NCBI RefSeq assembly: GCF_009649785.1
Contig: NZ_WJOK01000009.1
Coordinates: forward strand, 152,653 to 216,652
Source: Agrobacterium tumefaciens
Lineage (GTDB): Bacteria; Pseudomonadota; Alphaproteobacteria; Rhizobiales; Rhizobiaceae
Length of the DNA: 64,000 nucleotides
Direction: 5' to 3'
Position numbers and translations under genes: made by a program. Below the pieces are notes generated by a model. It searched no databases, was not told where the DNA came from, and saw only the letters and a program-made list of their open reading frames with translations. Shown one piece after another: positions 1-8,033 of the stretch; position 1 is the first letter of the stretch, and each line of letters opens with the position of its first letter.

Positions 1-2
1 GC

Positions 3-293
3 GGGCTGCTGATGGACCGCCTGATCGCCGGGATCGACTGGGAAAAGCCGACAGAACAGGGCAGACACCTGACGGATGTGAAAACAGCATCGCAACTGGC
101 GGCATCGCTCTCCCTTTCCCGAATCCATGTCAGGCGCAAGCTTGGCGCGGCCGAACTGATCGGCGGCATCGGCTGGAGCGGACGGAAGGGGCGTTCCGCT
201 CTCTGGATCTCCACGGGCTTTTACGAGGAATATGCCCGCATGCAGGCACGTAAACTCCTCATTCTCGACGATGCCTTTATGGAGACAATGTAA
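3..293 (+). CDS. C-terminal part of a putative winged-helix DNA-binding protein (partial)
   Basis: The frame is open to the left edge of the window, so the true start is probably outside; the first ATG inside is at 12. The visible 90-odd residues contain a helix-turn-helix-like stretch (ASQLAASLSLSRIHVRRKL) followed by a short region rich in Gly and aromatic residues that could be a wing. This resembles the end of small rhizobial transcriptional regulators, but I cannot name the family. It is followed by the copper operon on the same strand, 88 bases upstream of that operon's first start codon, so it could be either its regulator or an unrelated neighbour. Confidence 0.5.
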   Translation, partial: GLLMDRLIAGIDWEKPTEQGRHLTDVKTASQLAASLSLSRIHVRRKLGAAELIGGIGWSGRKGRSALWISTGFYEEYARMQARKLLILDDAFMETM

Positions 294-381
294 GGTTTAA
301 GAACCGGCAGACGTGCTATTTATTGATGGTTATGAGCGATATCCATTGACAAACTTCAGGACTGCGGCTCTTCTACAGGGC

Positions 382-795
382 ATGCGTGGGATGTTGCGAA
401 CATCGAAATTGACGGCACTGCTGTTTCGACTGGTGATGATATTGTCACTGGCGGGATACAGCGTTTCCACCGTCAATGCCGCAATGCATGGTCCCGATAC
501 CGCGGAAATGCAGACCACCCAATCCGCCATGATGATGGATCATGGCGCGATGATGGACCATGGCGGTTCGGCCATGATGTCCAGCGACCACCATAATATG
601 GATACGGCAGACCACGACAGCGGCGTCAAAAAGCCCGTGAAGCCGGAATGCTGCAACGATTTCTGTCTCGGCATGGCGGTACTGATTGCGCATGACGCCC
701 TTGGCGGACCAGTCGTCAATTCCATCCGTTCCTTCCTTGACGACAGCAAGACCGTGGGCCAGATCCCGCTGCTTCACCGTCCACCGAATATCTGA
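382..795 (+). CDS. His/Met-rich exported protein, probable copper-binding
   Basis: The ATG at 382 is preferred over an upstream GTG at 313 because it has a purine-rich ribosome site just before it and gives a clean signal peptide: charged start, hydrophobic core, cleavage likely after VNA near residue 30. The mature part of about 105 residues has a low-complexity segment dense in Met, His and Asp (repeats of the type MMDHGAMMDHGG), then a CCNDFC motif, then a more ordered C-terminus. Met/His/Cys clusters of this kind are typical of periplasmic Cu(I) binding. It leads a run containing a multicopper oxidase, a cupredoxin and a CusF-like protein, which supports a copper role. Exact family not recognised; the copper role is inference. 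Confidence 0.65.
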   Translation: MRGMLRTSKLTALLFRLVMILSLAGYSVSTVNAAMHGPDTAEMQTTQSAMMMDHGAMMDHGGSAMMSSDHHNMDTADHDSGVKKPVKPECCNDFCLGMAVLIAHDALGGPVVNSIRSFLDDSKTVGQIPLLHRPPNI

Positions 796-882
796 ACAGG
801 CAAAGCCCGCCTCTCGGGCAATGATCGTGCGTGAACGGCTTTAGCGCCGTCGCGCCGTTGCATCTCCTGTTCGGAAATTACC

Positions 883-1113
883 ATGAACCCTATCTACATC
901 GTGGTTGCAGCGCCCCTTTTGCTGGGCGGCTGCACAGCCACATCCTCGATGAACGAGGCCGCCTCGTATGAAGACGCGGCAAACCCGTCGCTCGGCGTCA
1001 CCCCTCTGCGTTATCAGACACCGGTCACAGGTTACTCGCACCGTGCTCCGGTGGACCCGAAGCCCTGGCGTAATCAGAACGATGCGCAGGCTCCGAAAGG
1101 AGACGCATCATGA
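883..1113 (+). CDS. Small lipoprotein of the copper operon
   Basis: A 76-residue protein with an N-terminal hydrophobic segment ending in a lipobox (LLLGGC, Cys near residue 17), so it is probably lipid-anchored. The remainder is short, Pro/Asn/Asp-rich and has no motif I recognise. Its stop overlaps the start of the TolC-like gene by four bases (ATGA at 1110-1113), so the two are translationally coupled. It may be an accessory to the outer-membrane channel; this rests on position only. Confidence 0.65.
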   Translation: MNPIYIVVAAPLLLGGCTATSSMNEAASYEDAANPSLGVTPLRYQTPVTGYSHRAPVDPKPWRNQNDAQAPKGDAS

Positions 1114-2573
1114 CGCTACGCGTGATCAAACTCACGGCCGTCCTTTCCGTCCCGCTCGTTCTTGGCGGCTGCGTCACGGCCACCGACTACACCTCGAAGA
1201 ACGCAGGCTTCACCACCGTTTCGGCCAGGGCGACCGAGGCGACAGGAAAGCAGACTGTCTGGATACAGAACCGGGCCGAGGCGCAGGCAACCGCAACCCG
1301 CGTCAAATCGCTGATGTCAGCGAAAACAATCGATGTCGAGACGGCGGTTCAGGTCGCGCTCCTCAACAACAAGGGCCTTCAGGCGGCCTATGCCGATCTG
1401 GGTGAATCGGCCGCAACCGCCTGGCAATCGACCATGCTGGTCAATCCGAGGGTCGGCATCGGATTGACGGGGATCGGCACTCCGGGGCTCCGGGCCTACA
1501 AGGCGATCGAGGGTGTGATCGTCACCAATATTCTGGCACTGGCCACGCTCAAACAGAATGTCGAGATTGCCGATACCGGCTTCCGAAAGGCGCAGCTCGC
1601 AGCCGCGCTGAAGACGTTGCAATTGGCGGCAGATACCCGCCGCGCCTGGATCACGGCGGTTGCTGCCTGGGAAAATGTCGGCCAGCTGGCGCAGGCCCAG
1701 ACAGCCGCGGATGCCGCCTCGGAACTTGCGAGGAAGCTTGGCGAAGCAGGCTCGCTGAACAAGGAAGGCCAGGCTCGCGAGCAGGTCTTCTATGCCGAAC
1801 TGACCGGCCAGATCGCCAAGGCGCGGCTTGAAGCCCGGCTTGCGAAGGAGGAACTGACAAGGCTGATGGGCCTGTGGGGCGCGGACATAGACTACTCCAT
1901 CCCCAACCGCCTGCCCCAGCTTCCAAAGGATCTGGCCAAACGTGAGATGATCGAGGCTGAGGCGCTGCAGCGCCGGGTGGATTTGCAGATGGCGAAGCTC
2001 GATCTGGAATCGACCGCCCGGTCGTTCAAACTCACAGAAGCCACCCGATACGTCACCGATCTAGAACTTCGTTCCGGCTTCGAGACCGAACGCGAACTTG
2101 AAGACGGCGAAAAACACAAACAGACGACGGGCAATGCCGAGCTGGAATTCGTCATTCCGATCTTCGATTCCGGTCGGGCAAGAATGCGGGAATCCGAACT
2201 CGCCTATATGCGCGCAGCAAACCTGCTGGCCGAAAAAGCGGTCAATATCCGCTCCGAAGCCCGCTCCGCCTATCAGGCCTATCGCTCGAACTACGACATC
2301 GCCCGGCACTATCGCAACAGCGTGGTGCCGCTGCGGACCAAGATCGAGGAGGAGTCGCTGCTGACCTATAACGGCATGCTCACCAACACCTTCGAACTGC
2401 TCGCCGACAGCCGCGAAAAGGTCAATTCGAACCTGCTCGCCATCAATGCCAAACGTGACTTCTGGCTCGCGGAAGCCGGCCTTGCGCCCGCCATCTACGG
2501 CGGTGGCGCGGGTACGGCAGGCGCGGAGACCGAAGTTGCCGCCACTGGTGGTGGCAGCGGTGGCGGACACTGA
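1110..2573 (+). CDS. TolC/CusC-type outer-membrane efflux lipoprotein
   Basis: This 487-residue protein starts with a lipoprotein signal (VLGGCVTA, Cys near residue 21) and continues with the two long alpha-helical halves typical of the OEP/TolC family. Examples are the Ala/Leu/Glu-rich stretches near 60-260 and 280-450, with a second-half motif around residues 350-360 (PIFDSGRARMRESE). TolC proteins form trimeric channels through the outer membrane for RND or MFS pumps and membrane-fusion proteins. The family is usually about 450-490 residues, so it looks full length. The C-terminus is a Gly/Ala-rich tail. No pump or membrane-fusion gene is in the window, so its partner must be encoded elsewhere. 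The multicopper oxidase start follows 14 bases after its stop. Confidence 0.88.
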   Translation: MTLRVIKLTAVLSVPLVLGGCVTATDYTSKNAGFTTVSARATEATGKQTVWIQNRAEAQATATRVKSLMSAKTIDVETAVQVALLNNKGLQAAYADLGESAATAWQSTMLVNPRVGIGLTGIGTPGLRAYKAIEGVIVTNILALATLKQNVEIADTGFRKAQLAAALKTLQLAADTRRAWITAVAAWENVGQLAQAQTAADAASELARKLGEAGSLNKEGQAREQVFYAELTGQIAKARLEARLAKEELTRLMGLWGADIDYSIPNRLPQLPKDLAKREMIEAEALQRRVDLQMAKLDLESTARSFKLTEATRYVTDLELRSGFETERELEDGEKHKQTTGNAELEFVIPIFDSGRARMRESELAYMRAANLLAEKAVNIRSEARSAYQAYRSNYDIARHYRNSVVPLRTKIEEESLLTYNGMLTNTFELLADSREKVNSNLLAINAKRDFWLAEAGLAPAIYGGGAGTAGAETEVAATGGGSGGGH

Positions 2574-2587
2574 GAGAGGAAACGACC

Positions 2588-3937
2588 ATGTTCAATAGAC
2601 GAAACTTTCTGGGCGTCGGCGCCGCAATGGTCTCCACGGCGGCCTGGGCAAAGACATCGAATAGCAGCCTGCCGGAAGCTGCCGTGATGGAAACGGCAGC
2701 AACGCAAGCCCCCGTCAAGCCCACTACCGGTCCCGATTACAATCCGGTCGTCACCCTCAACGGCTGGACCCTGCCTTTCCGGATGAACAATGGCGTCAAG
2801 GAATTCCACCTTGTCGCCGAGCCAGTGGAACGCGAGATGGCGGAGGGCATGACCGCCCGCCTCTGGGGCTATAACGGCCAGTCACCCGGCCCGACCATCG
2901 AGGCCGTAGAAGGCGACCGGGTGCGGATTTTCGTGACCAACAAGCTGCCGGAACATACAACGGTCCACTGGCACGGCATGATCCTGCCATCAGGCATGGA
3001 CGGTGTCGGCGGCCTGTCGCAACCGCATATCCCCGTTGGCAAGACCTTCGTCTACGAGTTCGATCTCGTGAAGTCCGGCACCTTCATGTACCACCCGCAT
3101 TCAGACGAGATGGTGCAGATGGCGATGGGCATGATGGGCTTTTTCGTGGTCCATCCAAAGGACCCGACCTTCATGCCTGTTGATCGCGACTTCGTGTTCC
3201 TGATCAACGCCTTCGACATCAATCCCGGCTCCTACGTTCCGAAAATCATGACCATGACGGACTTCAATCTGTGGTCATGGAACAGCCGGGTATTTCCGGG
3301 CATCGATCCGCTGGTGGTCTCCAAGGACGACCGGGTGCGTGTCAGGGTCGGCAACCTGACCATGACCAACCACCCGATCCACATGCACGGCTATGATTTC
3401 GAGGTGACGTGCACGGATGGCGGCTGGGTGCGGCCCGAGGCCCGGTGGCCGGAGGTCAGCATCGACATCCCCGTCGGCGCCATGCGGGCCTATGAATTCG
3501 ACGCCAAATATGTCGGCGACTGGGCGATCCATTGCCACAAGTCGCACCACACGATGAATGCGATGGGACACGATGTCCCAACCTTCATCGGCGTCGACAA
3601 GAAGACCGTCACCGAAAAGATCCGCAAGGTGCGGCCGGAATACATGCCGATGGGTACAGCCGGCATGGCCGATATGGGCGCGATGGAGATGGAAATCCCT
3701 GAGAACACCGTTCCCATGATGACCGGCTGGGGTCCGCACGGCCCCATCGAAATGGGCGGCATGTTCTCCGTGGTGAAGGTCCGCGAAGGCATTTCCGCGG
3801 GCGATTACTCAGATCCCGGCTGGTACCAAAACCCGCCCGGTACCCAGGCCTGGGAATGGACCGGCGACGTGCCGGATACCGAAAAGACCAATGATCCGAA
3901 AACACAGATCACGCCGAAACCGATGAAACACGGCTGA
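2588..3937 (+). CDS. Tat-exported multicopper oxidase
   Basis: A 449-residue blue copper oxidase that probably oxidises Cu(I) to Cu(II) in the periplasm. The N-terminus carries a twin-arginine-like signal (NRRNFLG). All four copper-ligand motifs of the family are visible: HWHG near residue 128, HPHSDEM near 169, HPIHMHG near 262, and HCHKSHHTMNAM near 315. The last fits the type-1/type-3 pattern HCH-x3-H-x4-M. A Met/Gly-rich stretch after residue 350 (MGTAGMADMGAMEME) could be a further Cu(I)-binding segment, as in CueO/CopA oxidases. A good ribosome site (GAGAGGA) precedes the ATG. The downstream cupredoxin could be its electron or copper partner. Function is inferred from family and context. 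Confidence 0.92.
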   Translation: MFNRRNFLGVGAAMVSTAAWAKTSNSSLPEAAVMETAATQAPVKPTTGPDYNPVVTLNGWTLPFRMNNGVKEFHLVAEPVEREMAEGMTARLWGYNGQSPGPTIEAVEGDRVRIFVTNKLPEHTTVHWHGMILPSGMDGVGGLSQPHIPVGKTFVYEFDLVKSGTFMYHPHSDEMVQMAMGMMGFFVVHPKDPTFMPVDRDFVFLINAFDINPGSYVPKIMTMTDFNLWSWNSRVFPGIDPLVVSKDDRVRVRVGNLTMTNHPIHMHGYDFEVTCTDGGWVRPEARWPEVSIDIPVGAMRAYEFDAKYVGDWAIHCHKSHHTMNAMGHDVPTFIGVDKKTVTEKIRKVRPEYMPMGTAGMADMGAMEMEIPENTVPMMTGWGPHGPIEMGGMFSVVKVREGISAGDYSDPGWYQNPPGTQAWEWTGDVPDTEKTNDPKTQITPKPMKHG

Positions 3938-3978
3938 TCGTGCAGACCATATCCCCACCAGAACCAAGGAAAAATTCG

Positions 3979-4455
3979 ATGACCAGACTGAAACTTGCAC
4001 TGCTTCTCACCGCTCTTGCCACACCCGCCTTCGCATCGGGCACCCACGGCGGCGGCCATGAAGCGATGGCGATCGGCGAACCCGGCGACAAATCCAAGGT
4101 AACCCAGACCATACAGGTCACCATGAAGGAAACGCCTGATGGCAAGATGCTGTTCACGCCCGCCAAGTTCGAATTCAAGAAGGGCAAGACCGTTCGCTTT
4201 GCCGTGAAGAATGTCGGCGAGCTGGACCATGAATTCATTCTCGACGAACAGAGCGCAAATCTGGAGCACAAGGCCGCCATGGCAAAGGCCCCGGAGATGG
4301 AACACGACAATCCGAACGCAATCAGCCTTGCGCCGGGCGAAAGTGGCGAAATTATCTGGAAATTCACCAATGACGGCATGTTCGAATTCGCCTGCCTGAA
4401 GCCCGGACATTACGAGGCCGGCATGCGCGGCGATCTCAAAGTTTCGGCCAAGTAA
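3979..4455 (+). CDS. Periplasmic cupredoxin
   Basis: The start at ATG 3979 follows an AAGGA ribosome site and gives a normal signal peptide cleaved near AFA-SG; an upstream in-frame ATG at 3940 has no such support. The 158-residue product is a single cupredoxin domain. Type-1 copper ligands are visible: a His in the LDHEFIL segment, and a C-x4-H-x4-M array in FACLKPGHYEAGM near the C-terminus. His residues at the mature N-terminus (THGGGHEAM) may bind extra metal. It sits between the multicopper oxidase and the CusF-like gene, so a role as copper chaperone or electron carrier is likely. Confidence 0.88.
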   Translation: MTRLKLALLLTALATPAFASGTHGGGHEAMAIGEPGDKSKVTQTIQVTMKETPDGKMLFTPAKFEFKKGKTVRFAVKNVGELDHEFILDEQSANLEHKAAMAKAPEMEHDNPNAISLAPGESGEIIWKFTNDGMFEFACLKPGHYEAGMRGDLKVSAK

Positions 4456-4479
4456 CCAATCGAAAAAAGGAATCTGACC

Positions 4480-4764
4480 ATGAAGACGATCGTTAAAATT
4501 ACCCTTGCAGCCGCTCTGTTGCTTACAGCCCCCTTTGGCGCATTCGCACAGGAATTCACCAAGGGTACGGTGAAGAAGGTCGACGCTACCGCCAAGAAAG
4601 TCACCATCATTCATGAGGAACTGAAGAACCTCGACATGCCCGCCATGACGATGGTGTTCCGCGTCAAGGACGATGCCCTGCTCGCCAAGCTCAAGGAAGG
4701 CGCGAACATCGAGTTCATCGCCGAACGTGCGGATGGCAAGCTGGTCGTAGCCCAGGTGAAATAA
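4480..4764 (+). CDS. CusF-like periplasmic copper-binding protein
   Basis: A 94-residue exported protein with a signal peptide ending near FGAFA-QE and a small beta-barrel of the CusF/YdeI type. CusF binds Cu(I) or Ag(I) with one His and two Met residues; here the matching pieces are a His in IIHEELKNL and the Met pair in MPAMTMVF. It has an AAAGGA ribosome site and is the last gene of the copper run. CusF normally hands metal to a CusCBA efflux pump; CusA/CusB are not in this window, although a CusC-like channel is at 1110. Confidence 0.88.
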   Translation: MKTIVKITLAAALLLTAPFGAFAQEFTKGTVKKVDATAKKVTIIHEELKNLDMPAMTMVFRVKDDALLAKLKEGANIEFIAERADGKLVVAQVK

Positions 4765-4778
4765 GGCAGTCCTCGTCT

Positions 4779-4816
4779 GCACATGCCCGTACCAGACCAC
4801 AGGCACGGGCATGTGC
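4779..4816 (+). terminator. Hairpin after the copper operon
   Basis: A 12-bp inverted repeat (GCACATGCCCGT / ACGGGCATGTGC) with a 14-base loop lies 15 bases after the CusF-like stop and between convergent genes. There is no strong T-run, so termination efficiency is uncertain; the symmetric stem could serve both strands. Confidence 0.5.
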
Positions 4817-4904
4817 GATTTGAGCAGGCGGCGGACGAACCCCGAACACAAATTTATTGCTCAGGGCATGACCTTTGTTCGGCGCTATGCCGTATTCCCA
4901 TGAA

Positions 4905-5690
4905 TTAGCGCAGAAACGCAGTGTCGATTGTGTCCGCATGCTTCGTGAACAGCCGATGCAGTGAGAGGAACACGGCGAGCATCAGTGGCCATGCAATCAG
5001 GACATCGGAGAGAAAATGTGCGCCCATAGCTGCCCTGTTTAGGGAGCAAAGCACGATGAACGGCATCAAGATCGCCGTGGCGCTCAGGCGGAATTTTTCC
5101 GGCAGGAAGATGATGAACGCCAGCAGGGCGATTGCGGACGCGCTTTCGCCGGACGGAAAGGAGCAGTTGCGCGAACAGCTGCCATCGAGGGAAAGAACGG
5201 GCGTAAAAAACAAATCTGCCCCGAATTCACTGATATGCCGCGGTCTGGCACGTCCGAACAGGTTTTTCAGCACATGCACGGTCGCACCCGGCCCAAGCGC
5301 ATAAAAGGTGAGAACAAGTAGCAGTTTGTGAGGGCGGATGGCACGCCGCACGCCGGAGACAAATGGCGTTGCAAGGAGCAGGCAGACAAGCGTGGACAAT
5401 AAAATGGCGGGAAGTGCGCGGTTCAGATCGCGGACGGAAATCAAGAATTGATCCTCGCCAAGACGAAAACCATCTGTCCAGAACCAGCGACTGGCGTCAA
5501 GATCGATATCCGGCCTGACAGTGAAGAAGACCATCATTGCAAGCGTGGTCGAAAGCGCGAGCAGAGATGGGCTGCCGGAAACCCATGCGAAAGTCTGGCG
5601 CGCCGTGGGGATGACGGCAAAGCGGAACTTCGGCTTTTCGGGCCGGCCTGGCCATTTCTGTTCGGTCTTATGGGAGAGATACTGGTGCAT
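4905..5690 (-). CDS. PAP2-superfamily membrane phosphatase
   Basis: A 261-residue integral membrane protein with about five or six hydrophobic segments. The three PAP2 phosphatase motifs are in order: KNLFGRARP (residues 142-150), PSGES (179-183) and LNRAAMGAHFLSD (217-229). Family members remove phosphate from undecaprenyl pyrophosphate, phosphatidylglycerophosphate or lipid A (LpxE type). The usual His of the central PSGH motif is Glu here and the Ser-Arg pair of the third motif is Asn-Arg, so substrate and activity are uncertain. It is divergent from the two-component genes at 5861, with 170 bases between the start codons, which makes it a possible target of that system. Confidence 0.82.
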   Translation of the reverse strand: MHQYLSHKTEQKWPGRPEKPKFRFAVIPTARQTFAWVSGSPSLLALSTTLAMMVFFTVRPDIDLDASRWFWTDGFRLGEDQFLISVRDLNRALPAILLSTLVCLLLATPFVSGVRRAIRPHKLLLVLTFYALGPGATVHVLKNLFGRARPRHISEFGADLFFTPVLSLDGSCSRNCSFPSGESASAIALLAFIIFLPEKFRLSATAILMPFIVLCSLNRAAMGAHFLSDVLIAWPLMLAVFLSLHRLFTKHADTIDTAFLR

Positions 5691-5860
5691 GGCCAGCTTT
5701 CTTCCGTAGAAATGTCAAGGTTCTGCGGAGGAAGTCCCAAGACTGAGAGGAAAAGCGTGCCTGCCGCATCTATCTCGTGAGACGGCTCTTGCCCGGCGCT
5801 TTGCGTCGGCTTAGCGTCCCGGCAATAAAGCGGTAATATCAGTAAGTTCGTAAGGTCAGC

Positions 5861-6559
5861 ATGGACAAAGGTCTCATTCTCATCGTCGAAGACGACCCCG
5901 ACATCATGCAGATTCTGGACGCCTATCTCATTCGTGACGGATACAGAACCGTTAGAGCCGGGGATGGCGAGACGGCCATGACGCATTTCTCCATGCTGCG
6001 GCCGGATCTCATTCTTCTCGACATCGGGCTACCGAAGCTCGATGGCATCGATGTGCTGACACGCATCCGGCGGGAGCGTGATACGCCGATCATCATGGTC
6101 ACCGCCCTTGCCGAAGATATGGACAAGCTGACCGGTCTGCGCCTGGGTGCCGACGACTACATCGTCAAACCTTTCAACCCGCAGGAAATGGTCGCCCGGG
6201 TAAATGCCGTTCTAAAACGCTCGCGTCAGCCAACTGGCGGAGGGATCCTGCGTTTCGGCGCCATCGAAATAGATACCGAAGCTTACATCGCGGCTGTTTG
6301 CAGCGATGCGGGACGAACCGTTCTGCCGTTGACGCTCAGCGAATTCAGAATTCTTGCCCATATGACGCGTCGCCCCACCTATGCCTTTCAGCGGGCCGAT
6401 CTTCTGGATGCCTGCCTGCCGGAAAGCGATGCGCTGGCACGCACGGTCGATACGCACATCGCCAATCTGCGTAAAAAACTGACGGATCACGGTGCTGGCG
6501 GTTATCTGGTGTCGGTGCGCAGCATCGGCTACCGACTTGCCAGGGAGCAGACATCATGA
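5861..6559 (+). CDS. OmpR-family response regulator
   Basis: A 232-residue two-domain regulator. The receiver domain (residues 1-120) shows the acidic pocket EDD at 10-12, the phospho-acceptor Asp54 in LLDIGLP, Thr81 and Lys103 in IVKPF. The C-terminal part is a winged-helix trans_reg_C domain with the characteristic ending SVRSIGYRL. Its stop overlaps the kinase start by four bases, so the two genes are coupled. The signal and targets are not visible; nearby candidates are the divergent PAP2 gene and the copper operon. Confidence 0.93.
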   Translation: MDKGLILIVEDDPDIMQILDAYLIRDGYRTVRAGDGETAMTHFSMLRPDLILLDIGLPKLDGIDVLTRIRRERDTPIIMVTALAEDMDKLTGLRLGADDYIVKPFNPQEMVARVNAVLKRSRQPTGGGILRFGAIEIDTEAYIAAVCSDAGRTVLPLTLSEFRILAHMTRRPTYAFQRADLLDACLPESDALARTVDTHIANLRKKLTDHGAGGYLVSVRSIGYRLAREQTS

Positions 6560-7713
6560 GGTTCCGGCGGCTCCGCCTGCGCACGATGACGGCGATCACA
6601 ATCACCACAATGCTCATCTTTGCGGTTGCGTTGGTCTATTTCGGCGTTTCCTGGTATTCGGACACCATTGAGGAGCGCATCCTTGCCCAACTGTCGCCTG
6701 ATGCCGCCAAGGCTTTCTCGGATATTGACCGGGGCGTGATGCCGGATCAGCGCCAGCTTCAGGCCCTTATCGAGGTTTTACCGGGCCTGGAGGACCAGGC
6801 AGATAGCGAACTTCTCAAATCGGTGTTCCTCTTCGGATTGCTCGGTGTCTTCCTGTGCAGCTTGCTTGGTTATTTCATCTCCCGGCGCATTGCAGCACCT
6901 CTCGGCGAACTTGCCGACGCGGCGCGGCGCATGGCGACGGGCGACTTCAGCGGAGGCGCAAAGATCAAGGCGAGCCGCATCGCCGAAGTCGGATTTCTGG
7001 TCGACAGTTTCGAGACTTTGACGCAGGAGCTTCAGATGATGGAGCGCCGGTTGAAGTTCAACACCATGGCGGTAGCCCACGAGCTGCGCACCCCGCTGAC
7101 CATCCTGCAAGGCCGTTTACACGGCATTGCCGATGACGTCTTTCCGCTCGACAAGCAGGCCATTCGCCACCTAATCGGCCATGTGGAAGGACTTGCGCGT
7201 CTCGTCGACGATCTGCGGACGCTTTCGCTGGCAGAAACCAACAGTCTCGTTACGGAGATGCGGCCACTCGATCTCGCTACCGAATGCGCGGCCGTGGCGG
7301 AGGCGGCACGGCCTCTTCTCGAAGAGGCAGGAATTCGTCTCGATATGTCGCTGCAGACGGCTCCAATTAGCGGCGACCCTCAACGCCTTCAACAGCTACT
7401 GCTCATCCTGATGGATAATGTACGCCGCTATGCGGCGAGCGGGAAGAGCCTCTTCTGCTCGACCGGAGTCCGGGAAGGACGTCCCTTCATAACAATCGAA
7501 GACAAGGGGCCGGGTTTTCCCCCCGGCATCGAGGCACACGGCATCGAACTCTTCTGGCGCACAGAGCCGTCGCGTGCACGTAAGACCGGTGGCACCGGCC
7601 TCGGCCTGTCGATTGCTCGAGCGATCGCAAGCGCGCATGACAGCGATTTGCAGATAGATCCGCGACAAGACGGCGGAACCGTCGTCACGGTTCTCTTCAA
7701 GGCGGCCTCCTGA
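6556..7713 (+). CDS. Membrane sensor histidine kinase
   Basis: A 385-residue kinase with two transmembrane segments (about residues 11-33 and 88-108) flanking a short periplasmic loop of some 55 residues, then a HAMP-like region. The H-box has His175 in VAHELRTPL. The ATPase part has an N-box-like LLLILMDNVRRY, a G1 box EDKGPGFP and a G2 box GGTGLGLSIA. The small sensing loop has no evident metal-ligand cluster, so a direct copper-sensor call is not supported. It is the partner of the regulator at 5861. Confidence 0.92.
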   Translation: MRFRRLRLRTMTAITITTMLIFAVALVYFGVSWYSDTIEERILAQLSPDAAKAFSDIDRGVMPDQRQLQALIEVLPGLEDQADSELLKSVFLFGLLGVFLCSLLGYFISRRIAAPLGELADAARRMATGDFSGGAKIKASRIAEVGFLVDSFETLTQELQMMERRLKFNTMAVAHELRTPLTILQGRLHGIADDVFPLDKQAIRHLIGHVEGLARLVDDLRTLSLAETNSLVTEMRPLDLATECAAVAEAARPLLEEAGIRLDMSLQTAPISGDPQRLQQLLLILMDNVRRYAASGKSLFCSTGVREGRPFITIEDKGPGFPPGIEAHGIELFWRTEPSRARKTGGTGLGLSIARAIASAHDSDLQIDPRQDGGTVVTVLFKAAS

Positions 7714-7844
7714 AAAATCCCGGCGAGTTGATGCTCTCCCATGCGCGCTGACGGTGTGCTTCGTTGGGGCTTATTCCAGGGTTTCACCGCGCCAGGACTG
7801 CTGTCGGGAATAAGGTGATCGCAAATTTTCCCTACGCCGAATTA

Positions 7845-7885
7845 TTTTCTATAAAATAGATAGAAAAAGAACGACCTGTCTTTCT
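7845..7885 (+). promoter_or_regulatory. Shared regulatory element, copy 1
   Basis: A perfect dyad TTTTCTA-N9-TAGAAAA at 7845-7867 is followed by an AAAGA-N8-TCTTT dyad ending at 7884. Near-identical sequence occurs at 14231 and 21025, always upstream of a gene cluster on the same strand. It lies in the 320-base gap before the PanE-like operon (start 8034). The geometry resembles activator sites of LysR-type regulators, but the binding protein is unknown. A plausible promoter (TTGAGG, then TTAGCT 17 bases later) lies immediately downstream. Confidence 0.75.
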
Positions 7886-7943
7886 TGAGGCGCTCCTCAT
7901 GCCTAGTTTAGCTGTCATCATTGGTCGCCGTCAGGGAGGACCG

Positions 7944-7994
7944 ATGTTGAGCGAAATCCCGTATCGATCCAGCAAACTGCACCGCTGCAATTGA
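7944..7994 (+). CDS. Possible leader peptide (16 codons) before the PanE-like gene
   Basis: An ATG preceded by GGGAGGA opens a 16-codon frame that ends with His-Arg-Cys-Asn just 40 bases before the PanE-like start. It lies downstream of shared element copy 1, so it should be in the transcript. The strong ribosome site argues for translation. A Cys codon near its end would suit a sulfur-responsive leader peptide, but one Cys codon is weak evidence. An upstream in-frame ATG at 7899 also exists. Confidence 0.3.
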   Translation: MLSEIPYRSSKLHRCN

Positions 7995-8033
7995 TACTGG
8001 CGCATTATCGGCCCGGTAGAATTGGAGGAAAAG

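Noticed and set aside
3805..4851. A 348-codon minus-strand reading frame over the cupredoxin and CusF-like genes
   Set aside because: It is antisense to genes with signal peptides and copper ligands; its translation matches no family pattern.
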